A DNA stretch of 64,000 nucleotides from Trichobilharzia regenti (Eukaryota; Platyhelminthes; Trematoda; Strigeidida; Schistosomatidae): positions 10,895,517-10,959,516 of the forward strand of contig OX235263.1 of assembly GCA_944472135.2 (NCBI GenBank), read 5' to 3'. Every line of letters begins with the position of its first letter. Position 1 is the first letter of the stretch. The position numbers and the translations under genes were made by a program. The notes below the pieces were generated by a model. It did not search any database. It was given only the letters and a program-made list of their open reading frames with translations, and was not told where the DNA came from. Below are positions 44,067 through 55,106 of the stretch, one piece after another.

Positions 44067-44282
44067 TTTCATAATTCAATTTGGCTATTGTATCATCCAT
44101 AATTGATTTCCATTCATTTTGAACTAGTGATTTTGTTTTAATTAACTCTTCTTGATGTTCAATTTCAATAGTTTTCATTTGTTTTAATAAATCATTTTTC
44201 TGTTGAACAACTGTTGATGTCATTTCAACCAATCGTCTAATTGTACTAACCAAGTCGTCTGGACGATTTGAAATATGCAAAT
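44067..44282 (-). CDS. Coiled-coil protein gene, exon 2
   Basis: 216-nt exon: acceptor TGGTACAG above 44282, donor GTAAGT below 44067. Enters one base into a codon and leaves with one base. It encodes LHISNRPDDLVSTIRRLVEM, VVQQKNDLLKQMKTIEIEHQ and NEWKSIMDDTIAKLNYE: helical, charged. Phases fit exons 1 and 3. 44285-44925 shows no gene. Confidence 0.82.
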
Positions 44283-44924
44283 CTGTACCATAAAGGTAGA
44301 CAAAAGTGAAGGATCAAAACAGAGACATCAAAGAAAGATAAAGGAAGCGAATTTCGAGGAGTGAATATTTACCAATAATTCAAAGGAGAAAAAACACTTT
44401 CATGTTTGTTTTTCGTATTCCACTGAACCTCTCTATCTCTCTCTCGAATGGATTTCACACTCATCTCTTACACATAACCGAAGCTGAAGCTGTTCAGAAG
44501 GATAGGCCTAGTCTTTTTATTCCCAAGAAGTTTTTGCTAACCTTATCTCTTTCTAAGTCTGGGTAAATTTAATAAACTAACCACTCGTTCTAATTCTTAA
44601 CCTTTTCATAATACCTATCGCACTTATATAAAATGTCATTTGCCATATTTACTTTCTAATTCATGAGTAATCTCCATCTAGACATTTATGAAAAACGTAC
44701 GCCTAGTTCAGTGAATTCACTATCTTTAGCTGTAGAATCACACTTATACAAAATGTTTTTACGAAAGGGACTAGTAATAAATGCGATGATTTCTCATAAT
44801 CATAGTTATTATTATTAGTTCACTAAGTATATTGTAGTTACATAATAAGATGGACAGTTTAACGAATGATTTTTAATCAGGATGCACATAGGCATGTAGT
44901 AAAATATGGAATTATGTAAGAGTG

Positions 44925-45065
44925 TAAAACATGGGCACTGTGGTAGAGCATAACTTCATTATAGATAAGACTCTTTTTTGATAAATCACACAATGGTGTT
45001 TTACAGTGATATTAACTGATGACGTTTCGAGCACAAACTATTGCTGCTCATAATCATATAAAGGC
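44925..45065 (-). repeat. PLE pseudo-LTR fragment, inverted
   Basis: Minus strand: GCCTTTATATGATTATGAGC, the GAGCA/TGCTC stem and GAAACGTCATCAG, then ATCACTGTAAAACACCATTG and the CTACCACAGTGCCC end. It faces the plus-strand PLE at 45313-46240. Confidence 0.7.
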
Positions 45066-45139
45066 ACTCACTCACACAACTTTCTTGCTTCATTTATATA
45101 CATGTGTGGAATCAATTGGATAGTATAATAAAAATCCTC

Positions 45140-45316
45140 CTTTACCTCGCTAAGCTAGAAGTAATCCTGGTAAAGAGGAAAGGGTGGGTATGAGGCTAGC
45201 AACCTCATCCTGTAAAATAAACACTGCTACAGAAACTTCAAGCCACTAGCTTGAAGCCCTATGTTCCACAGGGGAACGTGAAGGAAAAATTATTTATTAT
45301 TATTATTATTAGTGAG
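45140..45316 (+). repeat. SINE E (RTE-tailed), head truncated
   Basis: CCTCCTTTACCTCGCTAAGC, then GAGGCTAGCAACC (as at the 5' end of the RTE, 54108), TGTAAAATAAACACTGCTAC, then GAAGCCCTATGTTCC (as at the RTE 3' end, 57096) and a TTATTATTATT tail. The tRNA-like head present at 59914-59979 is missing. Confidence 0.75.
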
Positions 45317-46240
45317 ACTAGTAATGATAACATAAATAAGAGAGAATATAAGTCGTCCATTGTTATACCGTATAAGGAGGGGACATTTGAAACCCTCCCT
45401 ACGTAGGATTCTTAATAAAACAGGAATTAGAGTGACATTTAAACCTACAAACTTACTCAGACAGGACAAGCTCTGTAGGCCAAAGGACCCTGTTGACCCA
45501 ATTAGAGAAAATAATATAATTTACAGAATACCTTACAATGACTGAGAGTGGGATCAACTACATAGGTCAAGCTAGTAGATCAGGAGTAGTGGGACTGCCT
45601 GTCAGAACATAAGAGTTTAGCTAAGGTTAGAATGATTGACCCTACGAAGATGAATACTTTAGAAAAAGCTCAACAATAGCATTGCATGCATTAACACACA
45701 GCCACATAATAGGGTCGTGGGAGTGGGTTAAGATTCTAAGAAGATTGATTACTGAATCCTAGTTCATTGAGTCTACACCCAACCCAACACATGCAACAGA
45801 AATGACCCAATGCAAATACCAGAGATATGCATGGAAGATATTATTACCACCAGTCAGCGAAATCAGAGGAGGATAATAAATAATCTCGAAATTATATTTC
45901 AATTCAAGCATATCACAACATTCTAACAAGTCAATTATTTTGACTATAAACACACTCGTCTTATTACCCATGTGATTGTATTTGGTTGATAACACTAATA
46001 CTGTTTCGGAATGTACTTTATCTTAGATTGATTTTAATCAGATGTCTAATCATTAATTTTTATTCATGTATATAAATGGAGCGAGAAAGTTGTGTGACTA
46101 ACTTGATATGATTACGAGCAGTAATAAATTGTGGTCTAATCGAAACCAGTTAATATTACTGTATAATAAGATTGTGATTTATCAGAATAAATCTTATCCA
46201 TAATGGAATTATGTAGAGTCCTGAAGAAATTTAAGGGTTT
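45313..46240 (+). mobile_element. PLE remnant, plus strand
   Basis: Encodes SSIVIPYKEGTFETLPT-type linker, RRILNKTGIRVTFKPTNL, LCRPKDPVDPIRENNIIYRI (start of GIY-YIG), then a decayed nuclease (CATAGGTCAAGCTAGTAGATC), tail and pseudo-LTR to about 46240 (TTGATATGATTACGAGCAG). Stops and frameshifts. Confidence 0.75.
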
Positions 46241-46304
46241 TAAGGAGTTAGAAAAATGAACAAACATAAACCAAGTCATTTGAAACTTAAGATGGTTGCT
46301 ACAG

Positions 46305-46320
46305 TGTGTGTGTGTGTGTG
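46305..46320. repeat. (TG)n microsatellite
   Basis: Eight TG units. Confidence 0.85.
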
Positions 46321-46564
46321 AATGGCTAGAGCTTCAGAAATGCAGGGGAGACGACAGAGTATTTTCTTAAGGCTTCTGAAGACCAAGGGACGACTAGAGA
46401 ACACTGCATTTAGCGCTGCTGCCAGGAATGTTCTTCCCAGATCATCTCCATATTTCCAGTTGACTGAATTTTATCTTAAGTGAAATTTGCTATATTTTTT
46501 TGACGTATCTGTGCCTAACAGAAATGTTTCGATGATGTTTGAGAGTTAACATTATGTTATTTGT

Positions 46565-46740
46565 TTAATGGTGGCTAGGAGTGAAATCCAGGATATGCAT
46601 TTCACCCAATTTAGGACTCATCAGCCAAATAGACCTGTATTCCAATGACTGATAGTGTACCATTATGTTAACTTTCAGATGACAAGTTCAAAATATAACG
46701 AAATACGCACCGCCAACTTTACTGCTGACCAGCAGCTTTG
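46565..46740. repeat. Decayed Sm-alpha-type inverted pair
   Basis: Minus unit (46568-46640): GGCTGATGAGTCCTAAATTGGGTGAAATGC, core still CTGATGA..GAAA but stems II and III weakened. Plus unit (46655-46735): TCAGATGACAAGTTC..ATAACGAAATACGC, core lost. Layout is the same as 14459-14648. Confidence 0.6.
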
Positions 46741-47164
46741 CATAGTTGATCCTTGCAATGTCAAGCTAACCATACACTCAAATGAAACTTTCTAATTCTG
46801 TTCAGAAATCTTAACAACAGATAATGTGAATATGAGCACCATCTATAACAAAAGTATTTGACAAAAAATGGCAGCTAATTTAGTGAATTAAAAACGCATA
46901 AAATTATAATTAAAGTTTTGAGAATTTCACAGTCCAAAGCCGAAAATTCATCACAATTTTGCTTTAGAAATCAAAAGTGATTCAGATCAGAATATGTGAT
47001 CTACTCACTACCCGTAAAATATCAATTAAAGAAGCGATCAAAACAGCATGATGCTATGTACAATTGAAATAATTTTCAGAAGTGTATATCGCATAAGGTT
47101 ATGACCACAACAATACCTAAGGTTAGCTAATTAACTTTCTTTTAAAGTATAATTACACCGTTAA
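46741..47164. other. Intron DNA, no gene seen
   Basis: No supported feature. Confidence 0.5.
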
Positions 47165-48350
47165 TAGATGTGTAAAACTTGGGCACTGTGGTAGTAGGCA
47201 ATTCCATATCAGTTTGTTTATTAGATATATCACACAGTAAGTGAAACAACATTATTTACTGGATGACATAGTTTCGAACACAATTCATTATTGTTCATAA
47301 TAATATCATCAATTATAATCACACAACTTTGAAACTTGAGTTTTATAGTTTTCTTTGTCTTCTCCTATTTGTCATTGTAGGAGTAGTAGAGTTCTCCAGA
47401 TATCTAGGTGGACAGGTGTTGAATCATTCCTGTTACATGCATTTGCAGTTAATTCGATAAACAAAGCTTATGTTATCAATCTCACCCTGCTGCTACATTG
47501 GATTTTACAACTGTCATCTTATCCCATCCATCCTATTGTATGATTGTGTGTAATTGCACGTAGTGTAGTACTATAGTTGAACTATTCTCTAGATTTCTTA
47601 TCTTATCCGAGTCAGCTAATCTACATTTTGCTAGATTTTTATGTTCGGCTAGTCTGACTCACTGATCCTGTTCTACTACTTTGACCTGTGTATTTGACCT
47701 GACAATCATTGCAGGCAGGACATTAGATAAACTAAATCGTTTTGTTTTATTGGCTCCACAGGATTCATCTTTGAACCAACAAAGCTTGTTTCTAATTGAG
47801 TTTATGTGAAAGTTTGAATGCCACTCAGTTTTATTCCTGTATTGTTAAGATCTCTGCGTAGGGTTTCTTAACAAGGCAGGAATAAAACTGACTGGCATTC
47901 AAACCCCCACACAAACTCAGTTAGAAACTAGCTTTGTCGGTTCAAGGGTCAATTCTGTGGAGCCTTTAAAACAAAACAATTTAGTTTTTCTAATACCCTG
48001 TCTGTAATGATTGTCAGGTCGAATACATACGTTAGGGAGTAGTAGAACGGGGTCAGTTGGTGTGGAAAAATCTAGATTCGTTGACCCAAATAAGATAAGA
48101 AATCTAGAGAATAGTTCAGCTATACCACTCACTACATGCAATTACACACAACCATACAATACGCTGGATGGGATAAGATGACAATTCTAAAACCTAATGT
48201 AGCAAGGTGGAGGCAGGGATTGATAACAGAAGCTTTGTTTATTGAACCAACTGCAAATACCTATCCACCCAGATATCTGGACAATTCTACTTTCCCTACG
48301 ACGACAAATAGGAGAGAACAAAGAAAACAAAGAAAAAATGTCGAATAACA
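47165..48350. mobile_element. Head-to-head inverted PLE fragments
   Basis: 47165-47872 is minus: pseudo-LTR with GAACA/TGTTC stem, tail, GIY-YIG and linker. 47873-48350 is plus: the same linker, GIY-YIG and tail without the pseudo-LTR. They abut around 47870 (CTTAACAATACAGG against TTCTTAACAAGGCAGG). This is the same design as the 4653/4654 junction of the compound PLE, only older. Confidence 0.75.
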
Positions 48351-49550
48351 AAGCACTCAAAACAGCATGATGGTATATACAATTGAAATTATTTTCAGTA
48401 GTATACGGCACAAGGTTATAACCTAGATGATACCTAAAGCTAACTAATTACCTTTCCTATAAAGTACAATCACACTGTTTTCAAATAAATCATAACATCA
48501 ACAAAATGTGATAATAGCAAGTTATAAACGCAAAGTTGTTTAATAATAAAAATAAGGAGAAATTATTCAAAAATACACTAATGATTAAGAAAGTTCTAGG
48601 TCTTAATAATAATAGTAGTAATAAGACTTGAAATTAATGACCTCAAAAGTTATTTCAATTTTTATTTGAAAGCATATCATGAACTTATTTGATGTTTTGA
48701 AATTTTCCTCAGGATATATATATATATATATGCATGTTTATATACCCTTATTTCTTCTATATAATTCTAAGTTTATTTCCGGTCAGAATAACAGGTCAAC
48801 TCCTTTTATTCTCATGTTTTGTATATAACGACATTGTAATGTTATCTGAAGTGTAGAGTTTGATTTGTGGGTTTATGGAAGTGTATAGATGGTTATTACT
48901 TTCTAGCTGCCCATTTTGTGAGAGTTAATCTCTTCCTGGAATTGAAGTTTATTGTACAAAGATCTTACTACAGGTTCAAGACCACCTCAGGATAAGTTGG
49001 GGTGTACAATTTAAGGTGGCTAACGTTTTCTAATCCCTTCTCTTCAGAGTGAAGAAGTAGCATAACTGACTTGCTGGTTGATTGAAGAAAATATCTCGCT
49101 AAGATTAAATATTTATTCATCAGTAGTACGACTTCACCCTGAGGTTATTAACATGATGTTAAGTGCTTTTGGATTGACCTCTACCTAAGCAAACTTTATG
49201 AAATATTAAAAACCGGCAGGAATATTCGTTCTAGTCCGTGTAGCTCATCGTGTCATTGAGGTACAAAAGCTCATTCATCACTTCAAGATAGAAACTGTCA
49301 GTCAGGCTGAATAGATTAGTCGAGCAGCTTTCGTTGTCCTTCTAGATGACCTTTTCTGTGCTAACCTTAAAGTGAAGTAAGATTTCAGATATAGTCATGA
49401 ATGAGTTGACCGCCTGAAAACTGTCTCTAGAATTGATTTTAAGCAAACAATATTGTGCTTTCAATTAGATCTCATCAGGCTTAACTCTCAATATACCTAC
49501 ATAACTTTACAAATAAAAATTCAGATATAAACCAATCACGGTGTTTTGTT
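48351..49550. other. Intron DNA, no gene seen
   Basis: Contains an (AT)n run at about 48715-48731. No supported ORF; repeats not recognised. Confidence 0.5.
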
Positions 49551-49555
49551 TACAG

Positions 49556-49645
49556 GATGATAAGATTGTGCATATAAATTGTGCAATTAGTCATAATAAT
49601 AGTAACGATAATATTAATCGTGCTATCACTAACATGGATGAAAAG
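49556..49645 (+). other. Candidate 90-nt exon, plus strand
   Basis: GTTTACAG acceptor, 30 open codons (DDKIVHINCAISHNNSNDNI..), then AAAAG and a GTGAGG donor; length divisible by three. Opposite strand to the host gene, no partner exons seen. Chance occurrence is quite possible. Confidence 0.2.
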
Positions 49646-49879
49646 GTGAGGCGGTATGCAATAACAAGAATAACGAAAAGCAGCATGATTACACAAACAA
49701 ATTTTCAGGTAGAAACAGTAGTCGAGAAAGGCTAGCAAAAACAAATGGACCGATTAACTAATGCTAGATCGTAAGGGAAGTAAATGAAATACGTTCTAAG
49801 TAAGATGTGATAATAATATTAAGGGATGATAAAAGAAAGGGGTTGAAAATATAAACTAGGGGTGGTGTAGAAGTCATTG

Positions 49880-50272
49880 GTTGGTTATGTCTCAATAGGC
49901 CAACAAGTGAGGGATAATGGCTGTACGAACTTCTTTTGAATGCATAGTTTAGGTTTAATTGTTCGAATCCCTATCGTCTCATCGAAAAGATTAAGTGGAG
50001 CACGACGAATTATCTTGAATGCTTTTGTTTTCTCCACTACATGACCACTATCAACTAAATGTGACAAAATGGAGCTGTGGATTGTTTTCATCTGTCCTTT
50101 GCCAAACCACCACGATGGAAAACGTCCAGTAACAAGTCGTCTAAGTTGTCTAGTAGTAGTCTGCCCAAAAAAGATGGCACTGCAGGTGCAGTTGAATTGA
50201 AAAATGTATATAGGTGTGGCAAAACTATCTACCTTATCCTTCATTTGCATCCCAGTCATTCGTTGGCTAGAG
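49880..50272 (-). pseudogene. PLE GIY-YIG fragment, separate family
   Basis: Minus strand encodes IYIFQFNCTCSAIFFGQTTT (decayed GIY-YIG: YIG replaced by FFG), RFPSWWFGKG, HLVDSGH and the end KPKLCIQKKFVQPLSL. Open over about 130 codons. Its N-terminal side is cut at the LINE tail. Confidence 0.75.
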
Positions 50273-50284
50273 AATGACAACATA

Positions 50285-50700
50285 ACATAACATAACATAA
50301 GCTTTATTCCAAATCAGTACTTGTGATACAGAATGGAATTCTCAGCATTTTACTACAATATTGCATCCAGTTTTTTACATTAACAATAAATAAAGTTCTA
50401 CATAGTTTAAAGTTATCTCAACAACATATTAGTATGTCGGTAGCAAATCCAAAATTAAAGTGTTTGAAGGTGTTAGAAAAGTAGATACTACTAGCATATT
50501 TACTGGCGTAAGCGATAGCAAAATGTTCGAGATGTACAGAGTGTGAAAGAACGAACAAGAATTTTTTAAGTAGAGTTTGCAAGGAAGAGAGAAACAAAAC
50601 AGCACATAACAAAAATAAATACAGAATGAAGAGCGAGAAAACGTTGTACCTATAAATGATGTGAGTTGGAAAGACAAGATCCATTGGTTCTACTGACTAT
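50285..50700 (-). mobile_element. LINE 3' tail fragment
   Basis: Minus strand ends TGAGAATTCCATTCTG..GGAATAAAGCTTATG with (TTATG)n, matching the 3' end at 41765-41820 in outline. Upstream 50400-50700 is non-coding. Confidence 0.6.
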
Positions 50701-50908
50701 TTAATAACAAACATAGGTTTGCTTCGTAAAACGTTCTTCTTATACTCCTGGAAAGTCTCTGGAATAAAATCTCACTTGACAAGTCACCAGTAAATTGTAA
50801 CTTCCCTCATTATGATTTTATTTGACATCAGAAGAGGTGAACGAACTGTCCATGTCATTGGTTCATATTATTATACCGTTTACTGGTGGTTAAAATATCG
50901 ACGATGTA

Positions 50909-51249
50909 TATATATCCAAACCAAGTTCACTTTTAACGGTTTGAAAAAATTTGGGCATTGGGTATATGATATTCATTATAATAGAGGTTTTTGTATTTCC
51001 CAATGAATGAAAAACAAAACGAGATTGTTTTTACTGACGTTTCGCTATTTAATGCTGCTAATAGCTTTCTCAAAGTATTATTAAACCGGAATTTACAAAA
51101 AATATATATGCTGAGATTTTGTAAATTCCGGTTTAATAATACTTTGAGAAAGCTATTAGCAGCATTAAATAGCGAAACGTCAGTAAAAACAATCTCGTTT
51201 TGTTTTTTCATTCATTGGGAAGTACAAAAAACCTCTATTATAATGAATT
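50909..51249. mobile_element. Palindromic PLE end with 9-bp direct repeats
   Basis: Arms 50971-51101 and 51118-51248 are inverted copies with few mismatches around a 16-bp loop. GACGATGTA flanks the unit (50900-50908 and 51250-51258). Each arm has a long stem next to GCGAAACGTC, the hallmark text beside PLE hammerheads. The paired 92- and 86-codon ORFs are mirror shadows. Confidence 0.75.
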
Positions 51250-51467
51250 GACGATGTAATCTACTTTCAACTGTAGGTAGTGTTCTCCTTTTTTGTTAAA
51301 ATTTATTTATGACTAACCTCAAACCTACACTTACTACTCGAATCTGTAGACGCCATTTAGGCTATTGAGGAAACGAAAGTGCTCAAAGGGCACACATAAA
51401 TCCAAACAAAGAAACAAACTGAAAACGATTGTCTTCAAATGCCTTCTTCTTGTTAAAGAAATGCTAA

Positions 51468-52524
51468 ATGAATTAAAAGTCACTCTGAAAGAAGAATATT
51501 CTTTTCAATAATTTCTCCTCTTCAGGTTCTTACGATTATAAAATATAACATGTATTGTCGTTACTATAATGATAGCCAGTTATGCGGTGGATACATTTTT
51601 TAACGTAGAATAACAGATTAGCTATGGGGTGTCAAAAGAAATAATAGTATTTGTGCGACAAACGTCCTAGTCGGCTGAAATCGATTACAAAATATTGTAA
51701 AATGGGAGACAATCGTGGTGATTGGTCAGTAATATATTTGTAGAGTGTGGGATAGGAAAATTGACAATTCAGTTCAAGGTTATAAAAGGTGTCAGGTGAG
51801 TGAGTGGCTAGCACAAAGTGGTCTGTGGTAAACAGGAGATAGTAAGACTGCAATGAAAGGTTCATAATGAAATAACGAATGTGTGAAATGAAACAGGCGG
51901 AGGCATATATTGAGAAAAGAGGTAGTATTACTAACAATAAGTCCGGATAGTATAAATGAAAAATTCGATAGTATTGAGGGAATGTTTGCATGAAGGGCAT
52001 AAATTATGACGAATGATAATAATTGTAATATTAAGCAAAGAAAGGAAAAGACCAAGAGTGATATCATCTCTTTTCTTAATTTATGCCTCCGCCTGTTTCA
52101 TTCCAGATATTCCTTATTTCATCATGAACCTCTCATTGCAGTCTTACTATCTCCTGTTTACCACAGACCACTTTGTACTAGCCACTCACTCACCTGACAC
52201 CTTTTATAACCTTGAACTGAATTGTCAATTTTCCTACCTCACACTCTACAAATATATTATTGACTAATCACCACGATTGTCTCCCATTTTACAATATTTT
52301 GTAATCGATTTCAGCCAACTAGGACGTTTGTCGCACAAATACGACTATTTATTTTGACACCCCATAACTACTAATCTGTTATTCTACGTCAAAAAGTGTA
52401 TCCACCGCATAACTGGCTATCATTATAGTAACGACAATAAATATAATATTTTATAATCGTAAGAACCTGAAGAGGAGAAATTATTGAAAAGAATATTCTT
52501 CTTTCAGAGTGACTTTTAATTCAT
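51468..52524. mobile_element. Large inverted repeat of a PLE 3' end
   Basis: Arms 51468-51922 and 52068-52524 (about 455 bp) with a 145-bp spacer. The outer arm ends hold CCTGAAGAGGAGAAATTATT then GAA and an AAGAA/TTCTT stem, hammerhead-like. The open frames in both arms are mirror copies and not genes. Confidence 0.75.
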
Positions 52525-52739
52525 GGAATATGGGAATATTTCACACCAGGAAGTGTTATATGAGACATTCTATATTAGGTAAATGTTTAATTTGGAGGTG
52601 AATTCTACCAGCCTAAATTCCTCTTTCTTATCAACAGCATAAATAAAAATTTCAATGAGAACATAATTACAAATCTGAGATTAGTATTCACCCACTGGAT
52701 TTACCACCAATTAATCGTTCATAAAATGTTTAATGAACC

Positions 52740-53200
52740 TATGATACGGTTTAGCCGATGTTAAATCGACCAGAAGACACAGGAAGTTCTGGACTTCTCG
52801 ACTGATTCATGTCTAATGTCACACAAACTCGAAATTCTACAGACAAAAATAAACATGTTGACAGAAAAATAACAACAAAGACAGGGCTCCAAGTGATCAC
52901 ACAGGGAAGACGGAGGTAATACCAAAAATACCTAACGACAACAACTATACAAGCATCAGAGACTATCAACGGTAAATGGGTGAAGGAAGTTATATCTTTC
53001 ACATACCCAAGCAACATTCTTTCGAATACAACTAGCACAGATGAGGATTGAATGAGCGAAACAGAACTTCATTACTGTGTAATCAGTGTGTCAAACTTCT
53101 ACGCATGCGTCATGAAAGCCATTTCCAACAGGCTGTTGCAAACACTCATCAACAGCCACCCTCACTATATCCTGAAGATCAGACGCCCAGTAAGGATATG
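52740..53200 (+). mobile_element. Decayed RTE fragment
   Basis: Frames carry KTGLQV, the NGKWVKEVISFTY region and NTHQQPPSLYPEDQ, equivalent to RTE residues around the 56400-56800 part of the full copy, with heavy decay. 53201-53497 shows no gene. Confidence 0.55.
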
Positions 53201-53497
53201 CAACAAGTAACTCTGAAGTGCAACAAATCAACCAAAAAATATGCAGTGGGGAATGAAGATTGCTTAGGTATACACGAGACGAGACTTTTGAATGACGTCA
53301 AACCCTAGACAGGCTTCCGATTGGAATACGATGGAAGAAAAACAAATATGGTGTGGATCTGAGGTTGTTACTTTTGAATCGGTCAACCATCTCAGGATAT
53401 TATTTGCAAGCATATAACATTTAAAAACGAATACAGTGCATAAGTTCATATAACAGTTAAACCGAAATTAATAAAGAAAAAATCCCCATTTAGACAT

Positions 53498-53640
53498 TTA
53501 GAAAACAGAAAGATTGAGCGAAGAAATATTTACTTTTCGATTAGATCCTCATCTTTGGCTCTACTCTAATATATATAGCATTTTAATTACAATACAACAG
53601 TTTGCCAATCAAGTGGCGATAAGTTTGTTAACAATAATTA
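53498..53640 (-). repeat. PLE pseudo-LTR, left partner of a long inverted pair
   Basis: Reverse complement of 57574-57722: AAAACAGAAAGATTGAGCGAAG and TTAGATCCTCATC. The pair brackets the RTE copy and other PLE tail DNA, so an inverted PLE probably existed before the RTE landed between its ends. Confidence 0.7.
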
Positions 53641-54136
53641 TAATATAATATTTGTCTAAATTATTTATTTTATTTTATTTATTTTGACCAATTCATCTTT
53701 AATTTACGTGTTATTCTTGTAAAATTAATTTATTCTATCCATTTCCACCTTATTACTGTAAAATTTTATGCAAAGAGTTTGCGGAAATTATCACAATTAT
53801 TAACCTTTCGAACACTGAATCCAAAAAATACAATCTTATTGACAGATAATACACATAACCCACTGTTTGGATTTGTGGAATTTTTTAAACATAAACACAT
53901 CTATAATTGTATATATTGTTGGATTTATATGTTCAAGTTGCTCCAAGTCAGTGAGTTTATGGTTAAGATATCATTTTAGTGAACTGTTTCCTTTGTTGAT
54001 GTTGTTCTCATTGTTTGTCCGTTATTTTCTGATTTTGAGGGAAGCAACCCAAAAAGTTGCTTCTCTCTAAACTTTTACTTAATGTAACATTTCCTTTCTC
54101 AGGCGTGAGGCTAGCAACCACACCCTGTAAACAAAG

Positions 54137-55003
54137 TTGCTACAGAACCTTCAGCAAAATGAACCTCTTTGCACCAAAAGAAAAAGTCTGTGTGGGAACA
54201 TGGAACGTCCGAACTATGTACGAGACTGGAAAGCTGCCCAGATCGCCAACGAGATGAAAAGATACGGAATACAAGTGCTGGGAATATGTGAGAGCAGATG
54301 GAATGGGAGTGGACTCACCAAATTGTCAACAGGTGAGTCAGTGATCTACTCCGGTCACCCAGAAGATAACCACACGCACACCGAGGGCGTGGCTATCATG
54401 ATGTCACCAACGGCAACGAAAGCCCTGATACAATGGGAGGCGATTTCGTCCAGGATAATGACCGCCAGGTTCAACTCCAAAGGAAGGAAAGTGTCAATCA
54501 TACAATGTTATGCACCCACAAACAACGCAGACCTCGAGAAGAAAGAAGAATTCTACAGGCAACTACAGGCAACAATGGACAATACTCCAGCTGGCGACAT
54601 GAAAATACTAATGGGAGACATGAACGCCAAACTGGGACCAGACAATACGGGAAGGGAACTCATCATGGGTAGAGAAGCTCTAGGAGAAATGAATGAAAAC
54701 GGAGAACTCTTCGCCGACTTCTGCGCCTTCAACGAACTGGTGATTGGTGGCAGTGTATACAAGCACAAAGATATCCACAAGGCTACATGGGTGTCACCAG
54801 ACGGGCAAACCAAAAACCAAATCGACTTCATCTCAATCTCAAGGAAGTGGAGGCGCAGCCTACTGGACACAAAAGCAAGAAGAGGAGCAGACGTTGGCTC
54901 AGACCACTATCTCGTACAAGGGACAATCCAAATCAAATTAAAAGCTTTCAGGAATCAGGAGCTGCAGATAGACCACAAGCCAAGTTCAACACTCAAAAGC
55001 TGA
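54137..55003 (+). pseudogene. RTE apurinic-like endonuclease domain, frameshifted
   Basis: The domain nicks target DNA to prime reverse transcription. It starts upstream in another frame (VCVGTWNVRTMYETGKL, 54187-54236); a one-base loss near 54236 (CTGCCCAG) shifts the frame to QIANEMKRYGIQVLGICESR. Visible catalytic elements: ESRWNG, IQCYAPTNNAD, MGDMNAKLG, and SDHYLVQG near 54895. A second one-base loss near 54948 ends the frame at 55003, and a third between 55071 and 55106 separates it from the RT ORF. In family members one ORF spans all of this, so this copy is dead unless rescued. Confidence 0.88.
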
Positions 55004-55106
55004 AGGACCAGGCTACAAAGGACATCTTCATTGCAAGCATAAAGGACAAAGCCGAGACACAAATCAACACTAGCGAAAGGTCGGCGTTGAAAAGCACTGG
55101 AACAAC

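Noticed and set aside
46305..46320. TG microsatellite as a regulatory element
   Set aside because: A short simple repeat in an intron with no associated promoter features.
50933..51251. Two overlapping ORFs with nearly the same protein on opposite strands
   Set aside because: A direct result of the palindrome; neither has a domain.
51632..52267. Hydrophobic 84-122-codon ORFs, possibly membrane proteins
   Set aside because: They occur as mirror images in both arms of an inverted repeat and read through a T-rich PLE tail, which gives an artificial Phe/Leu/Ile-rich product.
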